This document shows, piece after piece, positions 9,303 to 17,311 of a DNA stretch of 64,000 bases. The position numbers and the translations under genes are program-made. A model generated the notes under the pieces. That model made no database searches, was not told the origin of the DNA, and worked only from the letters and a program-made list of their open reading frames with translations. Every line of letters starts with the position of its first letter. The first letter of the stretch is position 1. The stretch is from CAXXOK01 sp964640955 (lineage in GTDB: Bacteria > Bacillota > Clostridia > Christensenellales > Aristaeellaceae): the NCBI GenBank assembly GCA_964640955.1, contig CAZXJI010000002.1, positions 1 through 64,000 of the forward strand, written 5' to 3'.

Positions 9303-10632
9303 CGGAAAAACCGAAAAGGAGGCGCGCGCGGAGATTCTCGCGATGGTTCGCGCCTATGCCGATACGTACCATCAGCCCGGGGATTACCATGCCGGGGACC
9401 GGATCCCCTACGCCTCGCGCGTATACGACCATGAGGAAATGGTCAACCTGACGGACGCGGCGCTGGATTTCTGGCTGACCGCCGGGCGCTATGCCGACGC
9501 GTTTGAGGCGGCGCTGGCCGATTACCTGCACGTGCGCCATTGCGCGCTGGTCAACTCCGGCTCCTCGGCCAACCTGCTGGCCTTCATGACCCTCACCTCG
9601 CCGCTGCTCAAGGAGCGGGCCGTGCGGCGCGGGGACGAGGTGATCACCGTGGCGGCGGCGTTCCCCACCACGGTCGCGCCCATCGTGCAGTTCGGGGCGG
9701 TGCCGGTTTTCGTGGATGTGACCATTCCCCAGTACAACGTGGACGTTTCGCGGCTGGAAGGTGCGCTGTCCCCCAAAACGAAGGCCGTGATGCTTGCGCA
9801 TACGCTGGGCAACCCCTTCGACCTGGCGGCGGTGCGGGCCTTCTGCGACCGGCACGGCCTGTGGCTGATCGAGGATAACTGCGACGCGCTAGGTTCGCGC
9901 TACACGCTTAACGGTGTGGAGCGCTTCACCGGCACGGTAGGCGACCTGGGCACCAGCAGCTTTTATCCTCCCCACCATATGACCATGGGGGAAGGCGGCG
10001 CGGTCTATACCGATAACCCCCTGCTGTCGCGGATCTGCCGCTCGCTTCGGGACTGGGGGCGCGACTGCCGCTGTCCCTCCGGGGTGGATAACCTCTGCGG
10101 CCATCGCTTCGACCGGCAATACGGGGAACTGCCGCTTGGCTACGACCATAAATACGTGTACTCCCACTTCGGCTACAACCTGAAGGCGACCGACCTGCAG
10201 GCGGCCATCGGCTGCGCGCAGCTGCGCAAGCTTCCGGACTTCGTGCGCCTGCGCCGCGAGCATTTCGCGCGGCTCCGCGAGGCGCTTGCGCCTTACGGAG
10301 ACAGGCTGATCCTTCCGCAGGCCGCGCCCGGCGCCACGCCCAGCTGGTTTGGGTTCCTCATGACCTGCAAACCCGGCGTAAACCGCAACGACGTGGTGCG
10401 CCGCGTGGAAGCGGCGGGCGTGCAGACCCGCATGCTTTTCGCGGGCAACCTGCTGCGCCACCCCTGCTTCACGCCGATGCGCGTTTCCGGCGAAGGCTAC
10501 CGCGTGGCGGGCGAGCTTACGCAGACGGACCGCATTATGAACGACACGTTCTGGATAGGCGTCTATCCGGGGCTGACGGACGACCGCCTCGACGCGATGA
10601 CGGCCGCCGTCGCCAAAGCCGTGGGCGTATGA
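9289..10632 (+). CDS. rfbH: CDP-4-keto-6-deoxyglucose 3-dehydrase (E1)
   Basis: A 447-residue PLP enzyme of the aspartate aminotransferase fold that removes the C3 hydroxyl of CDP-4-keto-6-deoxyglucose, committing to a 3,6-dideoxyhexose. Two diagnostic features are present. First, His229 in FYPPHHMTMGEGG replaces the PLP-binding Lys. Second, there are four candidate [2Fe-2S] cysteines, C198, C260, C262 and C270 (C-X61-C-X-C-X7-C). Yersinia E1 has X57, and the difference is a four-residue insertion near TLNGVERF. The enzyme normally needs an E3 flavin/ferredoxin-type reductase, which is not encoded here. The gene overlaps rfbG at its start and gtrA (ATGA) at its end. Strong assignment. Confidence 0.95.
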   Translation: MTQFDGKTEKEARAEILAMVRAYADTYHQPGDYHAGDRIPYASRVYDHEEMVNLTDAALDFWLTAGRYADAFEAALADYLHVRHCALVNSGSSANLLAFMTLTSPLLKERAVRRGDEVITVAAAFPTTVAPIVQFGAVPVFVDVTIPQYNVDVSRLEGALSPKTKAVMLAHTLGNPFDLAAVRAFCDRHGLWLIEDNCDALGSRYTLNGVERFTGTVGDLGTSSFYPPHHMTMGEGGAVYTDNPLLSRICRSLRDWGRDCRCPSGVDNLCGHRFDRQYGELPLGYDHKYVYSHFGYNLKATDLQAAIGCAQLRKLPDFVRLRREHFARLREALAPYGDRLILPQAAPGATPSWFGFLMTCKPGVNRNDVVRRVEAAGVQTRMLFAGNLLRHPCFTPMRVSGEGYRVAGELTQTDRIMNDTFWIGVYPGLTDDRLDAMTAAVAKAVGV

Positions 10633-11093
10633 CGTCGCGGCATTGGCGGGCGGCGCTGGCCCGTTTCTCGGAAAAGCCGATTTTCAAAAGCCTGACGCAG
10701 TTTATCAAGTTCAGCATCGTGGGCATCAGTAACACGCTGATTTCGCTGGCCGTATACTACCTCTGCTACAGCCTGCTGGGTATGCACTACATCCTGGCGA
10801 ACGTCCTGGCGTTTCTGGTCAGCGTCACCAACGCCTTTTACTGGAACAGCCGCTACGTGTTCGCCGCGGGCGAGCGGCCGCACTGGAAGCAGGCGTTCGG
10901 GATGTATGTTAAAACGGTTACCGCCTACGGCCTTACGTTCCTGTTGAGCACGGGGCTGCTGGTATTCTGGGTGGAGCTGGTCGGCGTGTCGGCGGAAGTG
11001 GCGCCCATTATCAACCTGTTCATTACCATGCCGCTCAATTTTCTGCTCAACAAGCATTGGACGTTCAGGCGCAAGGACACCGGGGAAACCTGA
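10629..11093 (+). CDS. GtrA-like family membrane protein
   Basis: A 154-residue protein with four predicted transmembrane helices and the GtrA/PF04138 pattern: QFIKFSIVGISNTLISL in the first helix, NAFYWNSRYVF between helices 2 and 3, and the closing PLNFLLNKHWTFR. GtrA proteins are thought to help flip polyprenyl-phosphate-linked sugars across the membrane, partnering GtrB-type transferases such as the one at 5896-6888. The ATG overlaps the rfbH stop, which ties the dideoxysugar directly to membrane transfer. Confidence 0.9.
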   Translation: MTSRHWRAALARFSEKPIFKSLTQFIKFSIVGISNTLISLAVYYLCYSLLGMHYILANVLAFLVSVTNAFYWNSRYVFAAGERPHWKQAFGMYVKTVTAYGLTFLLSTGLLVFWVELVGVSAEVAPIINLFITMPLNFLLNKHWTFRRKDTGET

Positions 11094-11135
11094 ACCCTTC
11101 GCGCCGTTATCGACATCAGGAAAGAGGCCTTCCGT

Positions 11136-12350
11136 ATGCCTAAGTGGGAAAGCAGACTGCTGACGTGGATTCACCGCCGCATCCTCTGGCTGGGCGGAGC
11201 GGCGGTCCTCCTGCTATCGCTGTACGCCCGCTACAGCTTCTGGAGCCTGAACAATTCCGATATCGCTACCCTCGCCTCCTGGGTCGGCCTCGCGCGCGAG
11301 GGGGGCTTTGCCGCGATGCTTGCGCAGGTGGATTACAGCCCGGTCTACTATTACCTGTTCTTTGTGCTCAGCCGGCTGCCGCTGCCGCTGACCGACGCGG
11401 GGCTGGTCAAGCTTCTGTTCGTCGGCTTCGAATACCTGTGCATCGGGGCCTGTGCCGTGCTTCTGTACCGCCTTTCCGCGCCCGAGCGAAAAGGCGGTAA
11501 CGCTTTCGTTGCCTTCGCGCTTTTATGCCTCTCCCCGGTCATGGTGCTCAACGCCGCGGGCTGGGGCCAGTGCGACGCGACGTACACGTTGTTCGTGGTC
11601 CTGTCCGTGCTGGCCGTGATGCGGGATCGCCCCGCAGGCGCTGCGGTGCTCTTCGGCCTGGCGCTGTGCTTCAAGCTGCAGGCGGTGTTTGCCCTGCCCG
11701 CCTTTCTGTACGTCTGGTTTACGCGGCGAGAGAAAAGCTTTTTGTACCTTCTGCTGATCCCTCTGGTCATCTGGCTGATGGGGCTGCCGCTGGCGCTGTT
11801 CGGCGCAAGCCCCATGATCGGCTTTTCCGTCTACTGGACGCAGGGAAACAGCCAGGTGTTCTGGGTCACCAAAAACTATCCCGGGTTCTACGCGCTGCTG
11901 GGCGCGCTGCTGGACCCCTTTCAGGTCGGCGATTACACCCACCTGTACATGTTTATCCGCTACGGCCTTGCCCTGTGCGCGGGGGTGGTGGGGACGGTCT
12001 ATGTGGTTTTGCTTCGGCGCGGCGCCGTGTTTGAGAAGTCCGCGATGCCTTTGCTTTACGCCTGGACGGCGCTTGCGTGCGTATTTTTCCTGCCGCACAT
12101 GCATGAGCGCTACGGCATGATGGGTGAGGTTTTTCTGCTGTGCTACGCGGTGGCGCGCGGCAAGCCGGTTTACTACCTGCTGTGGGTGCTAGCTACGGCG
12201 ATGTCCACCCTCTCCTACGGCGATTTCCTGTTCATGGAGCAGATTACGCCCCAGCAGGTCGGCGCGTACGTGAACCTCGGCATTCTGTTCGTGCTGACGG
12301 TCGAACTGTTCCGCACGGGCGAGAAGGGCCGGTCTCTTGAGGCGGTTTAA
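11136..12350 (+). CDS. Polytopic glycosyltransferase, Gpi18/COG5542-like
   Basis: A 404-residue membrane protein with about ten helices. It contains NSDIATLASWV in the first loop, GWGQCDATYT, FKLQAVFALPAF and PHMHERYG. These match the pattern of Gpi18-like (COG5542) bacterial GT-C transferases that use lipid-linked sugars. It closes the plus-strand operon, 42 bases after gtrA, with an AGGAAAGAGG ribosome binding site. With the 6885-8186 protein it gives the locus two GT-C enzymes, suggesting at least two lipid-linked sugar transfers. The gene ends convergently with the minus-strand locus, 57 bases from the next stop codon; no clear terminator was seen between them. Confidence 0.78.
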   Translation: MPKWESRLLTWIHRRILWLGGAAVLLLSLYARYSFWSLNNSDIATLASWVGLAREGGFAAMLAQVDYSPVYYYLFFVLSRLPLPLTDAGLVKLLFVGFEYLCIGACAVLLYRLSAPERKGGNAFVAFALLCLSPVMVLNAAGWGQCDATYTLFVVLSVLAVMRDRPAGAAVLFGLALCFKLQAVFALPAFLYVWFTRREKSFLYLLLIPLVIWLMGLPLALFGASPMIGFSVYWTQGNSQVFWVTKNYPGFYALLGALLDPFQVGDYTHLYMFIRYGLALCAGVVGTVYVVLLRRGAVFEKSAMPLLYAWTALACVFFLPHMHERYGMMGEVFLLCYAVARGKPVYYLLWVLATAMSTLSYGDFLFMEQITPQQVGAYVNLGILFVLTVELFRTGEKGRSLEAV

Positions 12351-12407
12351 AATCGAAAATCCGGGCGAGCTTTTGGCGCAACCGCCGTCAACGGCCGCGG
12401 AGGCGCT

Positions 12408-14195
12408 TCAAACAGGTCGCTTCAGGACGCTCCACAGGGCGTAGGCCAGGAAGCCCGCACAGGTCGCGAAGGCCTCGCCCGTCTCGCACGCCCCGGTCGT
12501 CTCGTTTACGCTTTCGCACGCGACCCCGTTGTCCATTCCGGTCAGGCGCAGGTGCGAAAGAGCCGTTTCCGCATGCCCGCTCAGCAGGCTGTTGCAAACG
12601 GAGAGCACCCAGGGGTGCGGCGCGTGAAGGCAGCCGATTTCGGCGATCGGCGCGTTTGCGAAGGAAAACGGGTAATCGGCCGCCCGTATCATGGCGACCG
12701 TGTTTTGCCACACCTCGTCCGCCGAATCGCAGAAGCCGTAAAACGGCAGCAGCTGCAGGCTTCCCGGCGGCTCGTCGTAAATATCGTAATCGCCTTTCAG
12801 GTCCACCGACCAGGCGAAGAAGCGCCGGCCGTCCTTCTCCTTTACGCAATGGCGATATATCGCCTGTTTCACACGCTCCGCCTCGTTTGCCGCCTCCGGT
12901 CTGTCCAGCAGACGGGCCAGGGCGCGCAGCGAGTGCCAGACCAGTGCGTTGTCGTAGGTTAGGTAGGGGTATCTGCGCAGGTCGTCGGTCGGCTGAAGAA
13001 AGGTCTCGTACAGGTCGACCTCCGGATGTTTCTTTTCCGCCAGCAACCGAAGGATGCGCCCAAGCGCGTCCCGTATAAAGGGTTCGCGCGCCAGTCGCCG
13101 GTCCCCCGTTTTTTCCACGTAGCGATCCAGCGCCACGACGGGCGCGCAAAGCTCGTCCAGCTCAAAGCCGGGCTCGAGCACCGTGCCGTCGATGTATCGG
13201 CTGTGCACGCCGAAGTTGCGCGCCTGTTTTTCAAACACGTAGATAAGGATTTCGCGCGCATACATTGCGTCCGTTTCCAGAATGGCGGGGAAAGCCCACA
13301 GCAGGCTGTCCCGGTCCCAATAGGCGGCGCTCACGTAGTACCGCGGGCTGCGCGAGGTCATCAGGCAGAATTCCTCGGTATCCAGGCTGCGGCCCGAGGC
13401 GTAAAAAAAGGCGAAAAAAAGGTTCGTGTTCAGGACCCGGTTCAACGCCGGGTCGTCTATCGGCTTTTCCCGCGCGGCCAGCCATTCGGCCGTCCGCACG
13501 TAAAGCGCGTCGAAGCCCTGCCTCAGCAGTTCCTTGGCGGCGGCGGCCGCCGCGACCTCCTCATAGCCGACGCCGAAGAATATGTCCAGCCGTACGCTTT
13601 CGCCGGGCGCCAGCTCGGAAGCGCGGCCCATCGAGTAGCCGTAATCCTTCCGGGACCATACGACATCCTGATCGAAACGGCCGAACGGCTGATCATCCTC
13701 GGCGATGGGCGCAAAGGCAAACAGCGGCAGCCCCGGCCTCTGGCTCCACACGAACATGCGGTTCCAGGCGGAGTTCTTCACCTCGCGGCCCAGCGCCAGC
13801 TCGGCGGTCTCGTTAACCTCGTGCAGGGTGCGGTCCCAGCGTCCCTCCACGCCGATGTTCACCTTCGCCGGCGCCTCGCCCGCGTTGCGCGCTTCCAGCC
13901 GGAGGCCGAAGGCCCGCTCCGACAGCGGGGTCAGATAAGTGCAGGAAAAAACGAGCCCGCCCGCCTTGCCTTCCATGCGGGGAATCCAGCAATGCGCGCG
14001 GCTCCATGCCGGTTCTACGGTCCGGCGCTCGCCGTTCACCGACAGGAACGGCTTGATCAGCCCGTCGTCGCCGCGGATCTCCAGCAGCCCTTTGACGCGC
14101 ATATAGAGGAATGTCACGCCCTCGATCGCACCGTCCGCTTCGCGGATCGTCGGCAACGACAGGTATTCGTTGCCCGTAACCTGATAGCCGCGCAT
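12408..14195 (-). CDS. Six-hairpin glycoside hydrolase-like protein
   Basis: This 595-residue cytoplasmic protein has no signal peptide. The N-terminal 220 residues look like a beta-sandwich. The rest fits an (alpha/alpha)6 barrel: YWDRDSLLWAFPAI (about 300), GFELDELCAPVVALDRY, and YLTYDNALVWHSLRAL. The WDRDS and HSRYIDGTVLEPGFELDE stretches recall GH15/GH63/GH125-type exo-glycosidases, but I cannot place it in one family. It is the last gene of the lacI-led operon, after a GH31 and a GH65 enzyme and an importer, so an alpha-linked oligosaccharide is the likely substrate. A stem-loop at 14249-14281 separates it from the binding-protein gene. Confidence 0.7.
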   Translation of the reverse strand: MRGYQVTGNEYLSLPTIREADGAIEGVTFLYMRVKGLLEIRGDDGLIKPFLSVNGERRTVEPAWSRAHCWIPRMEGKAGGLVFSCTYLTPLSERAFGLRLEARNAGEAPAKVNIGVEGRWDRTLHEVNETAELALGREVKNSAWNRMFVWSQRPGLPLFAFAPIAEDDQPFGRFDQDVVWSRKDYGYSMGRASELAPGESVRLDIFFGVGYEEVAAAAAAKELLRQGFDALYVRTAEWLAAREKPIDDPALNRVLNTNLFFAFFYASGRSLDTEEFCLMTSRSPRYYVSAAYWDRDSLLWAFPAILETDAMYAREILIYVFEKQARNFGVHSRYIDGTVLEPGFELDELCAPVVALDRYVEKTGDRRLAREPFIRDALGRILRLLAEKKHPEVDLYETFLQPTDDLRRYPYLTYDNALVWHSLRALARLLDRPEAANEAERVKQAIYRHCVKEKDGRRFFAWSVDLKGDYDIYDEPPGSLQLLPFYGFCDSADEVWQNTVAMIRAADYPFSFANAPIAEIGCLHAPHPWVLSVCNSLLSGHAETALSHLRLTGMDNGVACESVNETTGACETGEAFATCAGFLAYALWSVLKRPV

Positions 14196-14248
14196 CGATC
14201 CCCGTTCCTTTCAAGCGCGGGTCGATCCCCGTTGCCCGCTGGGTAAAC

Positions 14249-14281
14249 CTTGCGGGAGGAGCCTGAGGTTCCTCCCGCAAG
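14249..14281 (-). other. Intercistronic stem-loop after binding-protein gene
   Basis: A perfect 12-base inverted repeat (CTTGCGGGAGGA/TCCTCCCGCAAG) with a further small pairing inside lies between the binding-protein stop and the last gene of the operon. Only a weak T stretch follows on the minus strand, so it looks more like an mRNA 3' stabiliser or partial attenuator than a full terminator. Confidence 0.6.
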
Positions 14282-14291
14282 GAAAGTGAAA

Positions 14292-15533
14292 CTACTGATT
14301 GCCGAGCAGATCGGCGTCTTCCAGTTCGGACTGGATTTCGTCCAGAGCCGCCTGCGCGGTCATTTCGTTGGTTTCAAGCGTGCTCAGCACGTTGTTGACG
14401 ATCTCCGCGGCGGCGCTTGCCTCCAGCAGCGCGGGCGGGGCGACGGCGTAATCCATGCTCTCGAACACGGCCGCGCGGTTGGCGGGCGGCGTGATGTCCA
14501 GATACTCGCTCAGCTTGCTCTGATCCGCGATCGTGGGCAGTTCCCAGCTCGCATCCAGCCGCAGCTGGACGATATCCGGGTCGGAGCCCATGGCGTCGAT
14601 GAACTTCGCGGCGGCTTCCTGCTTGTCGCTGGAAGGCGAGATGCAGTTGACGTTGGCGAAGAAGAAGGTGGCCTTGTCTTTGAAGCCGGGTTCGACGGCG
14701 ACGTCCCAGTCGAAATCGCACTTGTCCGTGAAATCCGTAAAGGCCCAGATGCCGGTGATGGCCATGCCCAGCTTGCCCGATTCGAACAGGTCCCAGTCGC
14801 CGCGGCCCGCAAGCTCCTCGCTGGTGGGCATCACATGGTTGTCTCCGCGCAGGCGGGCGATCATCGCGTCCAGCACTTCCACGTTTTCGGGCGAGTTGAC
14901 GGTAAACGCGGTGTAGTCGGCGTTGAGCAGGCTGCCGCCGTTGCCGGCAATGGATTTGTACAGTTCGTTGTAGGTCACGGGCTGGTAATAACCCCAGGTA
15001 TCGTCGCCCAGCGCGCGGATCTTCTCCGCCGCGGTCTGCACGTCCGCCCAGGTCCAGTCGTTGGTGGGGTAGGCGACGCCGGCCTGGTCGAACAGCGCCT
15101 TGTTGTAGAACAGCAGGCAGGTGGAGAAGCTTTCCGGCACGGCGTAGAGCTTGCCGTTGCTGGATACGGCGGACAGGGTGCCCGTGGAGTAGTTGTCCTT
15201 GGCAATGCCCATGTCGGTCAGGTCGAGGCACTGGCCGCGCAGCATATACGCCAGGAAGTTCTCCATGTTCATTTCGAACACGTCGGGCGCGTTGCCGCCG
15301 CCGACCTTCGTGGCCAGCGAGGTGAAGTAGTCGTTGTAGCCGGTCAGCTGCACGTCCACTTTGATGCCGGGGTTCTTGGATTCAAACACCTCGACCATCT
15401 TTTTGAGCGTGTCCTCCTGCGAACCGGCCGCAGAGAAGCAGGCGTAGGTGATGGTCACGTCCTCCGCCGAAGCAACGCTCACCAGTGACAGTAGCATCGC
15501 GACCGCCAGAACCAGAGAAACCAGTTTTTTCAT
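14292..15533 (-). CDS. ABC sugar-binding protein, family 1
   Basis: A 413-residue extracellular solute-binding protein. MKK, a hydrophobic stretch and SVASAED give a Sec signal peptide cleaved after ASA at about residue 22. No lipobox cysteine is present. The mature part has the family 1 pattern EVFESKNPGIKVDVQ and GNAPDVFEMN. The start is set at MKKLVS because TAAGGAGG precedes it on the minus strand; an earlier in-frame start lacks one. It follows the two permease genes of the same operon, and the next gene is the six-hairpin hydrolase. Its ligand is probably an alpha-gluco-oligosaccharide, inferred from GH65 and GH31 in the operon. The ATPase is not encoded nearby, as is usual for MsmK-sharing systems. 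Confidence 0.9.
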   Translation of the reverse strand: MKKLVSLVLAVAMLLSLVSVASAEDVTITYACFSAAGSQEDTLKKMVEVFESKNPGIKVDVQLTGYNDYFTSLATKVGGGNAPDVFEMNMENFLAYMLRGQCLDLTDMGIAKDNYSTGTLSAVSSNGKLYAVPESFSTCLLFYNKALFDQAGVAYPTNDWTWADVQTAAEKIRALGDDTWGYYQPVTYNELYKSIAGNGGSLLNADYTAFTVNSPENVEVLDAMIARLRGDNHVMPTSEELAGRGDWDLFESGKLGMAITGIWAFTDFTDKCDFDWDVAVEPGFKDKATFFFANVNCISPSSDKQEAAAKFIDAMGSDPDIVQLRLDASWELPTIADQSKLSEYLDITPPANRAAVFESMDYAVAPPALLEASAAAEIVNNVLSTLETNEMTAQAALDEIQSELEDADLLGNQ

Positions 15534-15593
15534 ACGAAGAGGCCTCCTTAAGTAGAATTGTTTATCGCAAACGCACATCTGCGTTATGCTCCC

Positions 15594-16427
15594 TTATTTC
15601 AGCCCGCCCAGCGCGATTCCGCTGTCCACCCTGCTTTGGGTCAGCAGGTATACCGCCAGAATCGGGAGGATGGTCAGCACCGCGCCGGCCATCAGGATAT
15701 GCTCCTTATTCTTATAGATGCCGTTCATGTTGCCCAGCACTACCTGCAGGGTCTGCTTGTCCGTGCTGGTGAGGACGATCAGCGGCCACAGGTAGCTGTT
15801 CCAGCTTCCCATGAACGCGAGCAGGATCATCGTCGCAAGGGTCGGCGCCACCATCGGCAGCGCGATGGAGAAGAACGTGCGGTACAGCGAAGCCCCGTCG
15901 AGCATCGCGCTTTCCAGATAGCTGTCGTTGAGCGTCATCATGGACTGCCGCATCAGGAACACGCCGAAGGCGTTGGCCAGAAACGGCAGCACCAGGCCCG
16001 TAAAGGTATCCAGCAGGCCGAGCATGCGCAGGATGATGTAATTGGGCACCATCGTGACCGTGCCGGGGATCATCATCGTCGCCAGGTAGAGGCCGAAGAG
16101 CTTCCCCGAGCCCTTGAAGGGGATTTTGGTAAAGGCGAAGGCCGCCATGCAGGCGCTCATCACCTGCACCGCCGTGCACATAATCGCCAGGAACAGGCTG
16201 TTGAAGGACGCCCGCGCAAACGAGAAGCCTTCCATGCTGAACACGCGCCGGTATCCTTCCAGCGTCGGGTGCTGCGGTATCCAGCGGATGGGAATGGTGC
16301 GAATGGTTTCCGCGCTTTTGAACGAGGAGGAAAGCATCCACAGAAAAGGCAGCAGCGTGATCAGCGCAAGCGCGCACAGGACCAGATAGAACAGGAGAAT
16401 CCGCAGCGCGGTGGGGCTCTTACGCAT
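15594..16427 (-). CDS. ABC sugar transporter permease, MalG-like
   Basis: A 277-residue inner-membrane protein with six predicted helices and the cytoplasmic EAA loop ESAMLDGASLYRTFFSIALP (about residues 180-200), which docks the ATPase. The end (SGIALGGLK) is typical of MalG/AraQ-type subunits. Its start overlaps the stop of the partner permease by eight bases, so the two are translationally coupled. It forms one importer with 16420-17307 and the binding protein at 14292-15533. Confidence 0.92.
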   Translation of the reverse strand: MRKSPTALRILLFYLVLCALALITLLPFLWMLSSSFKSAETIRTIPIRWIPQHPTLEGYRRVFSMEGFSFARASFNSLFLAIMCTAVQVMSACMAAFAFTKIPFKGSGKLFGLYLATMMIPGTVTMVPNYIILRMLGLLDTFTGLVLPFLANAFGVFLMRQSMMTLNDSYLESAMLDGASLYRTFFSIALPMVAPTLATMILLAFMGSWNSYLWPLIVLTSTDKQTLQVVLGNMNGIYKNKEHILMAGAVLTILPILAVYLLTQSRVDSGIALGGLK

Positions 16428-17307
16428 CGTAATTCACCCACTTCTTCTGCATCCTGAACTGGATGAGTGTGAACGCCAGGATCAGGGCGAACAGAACCCA
16501 CGAGTACGCGCAGGCCATGCCCATTTTGTACTGCTTGAAGGCGTATTTGTAGATTCTCTCCAGAAAGACGGTCGTGGCGCCGCCCGGGCCGCCGTCGGTC
16601 ATGATCAGCACGGACTCGAACACCTGCAGGCCGTAGATCACGTTGATGACGACCAGCAAAAACAGCGTGGGCGACAAAAGCGGAATCGTAATGCCGAAAA
16701 ACCTGCGCACCGGGCCGGCGCCGTCGATGGCGGCCGCTTCATAGTAAGCCGGGTCGATGGATTTGAGCGCGGCCAGCACCATCAGCGCGTAATAGCCGGT
16801 GTCCTTCCACACCGCGGCGATCACGATGCCGGGCATGGCCCATTCCTGGGAGTTGAGCCACGAGGGCGCGTTGATGCCGATCGTCGCCAGCATCTGGTTG
16901 AGCAGCCCGTACTTGCCGCTCAGCACCCACGTCCACACCACGGCCGCCGCCACCCACGAGGTGATGACCGGCGTGTAGAAAATGGCCCGCAGGGCCCCGC
17001 GCCCCGGAAACTCGTGGTTGAGAAGCATGCCTTCGGCCAGCGAGGCGATCAGGATCAGCGGCAGGTACAGCCCCAAATAGGTCAGCGTGTGCGTGAGCAC
17101 CTTGGGAAACTCGTTGCCTCCCAGGATCCGCGCGAAGTTTTTAAGCCCTATGAAGTTCATGGTTCCGCCGATCAGGTCGTAATCCGTGAGGCTGAAAAAC
17201 AGCGAGGATACGATGGGTATCAGGCAGAACACGACCATTCCGATCAGCGACGGGGCGATAAACACCGCCGCGGCCGTTCTGCGTCCCGAGCTTTTGGGCA
17301 AGTACAT
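16420..17307 (-). CDS. ABC sugar transporter permease, MalF/UgpA-like
   Basis: A 295-residue membrane protein with six helices. The opening (AAAVFIAPSLIGMVVFCLIP) and EAA loop (YYEAAAIDGAGPVRRFFGIT) are characteristic of the MalF/UgpA-type subunit. It starts four bases after the GH65 stop, so it is embedded in the lacI-GH31-GH65 operon. It pairs with the MalG-like protein at 15594-16427. Confidence 0.92.
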   Translation of the reverse strand: MYLPKSSGRRTAAAVFIAPSLIGMVVFCLIPIVSSLFFSLTDYDLIGGTMNFIGLKNFARILGGNEFPKVLTHTLTYLGLYLPLILIASLAEGMLLNHEFPGRGALRAIFYTPVITSWVAAAVVWTWVLSGKYGLLNQMLATIGINAPSWLNSQEWAMPGIVIAAVWKDTGYYALMVLAALKSIDPAYYEAAAIDGAGPVRRFFGITIPLLSPTLFLLVVINVIYGLQVFESVLIMTDGGPGGATTVFLERIYKYAFKQYKMGMACAYSWVLFALILAFTLIQFRMQKKWVNYDA

Positions 17308-17311
17308 ATCA

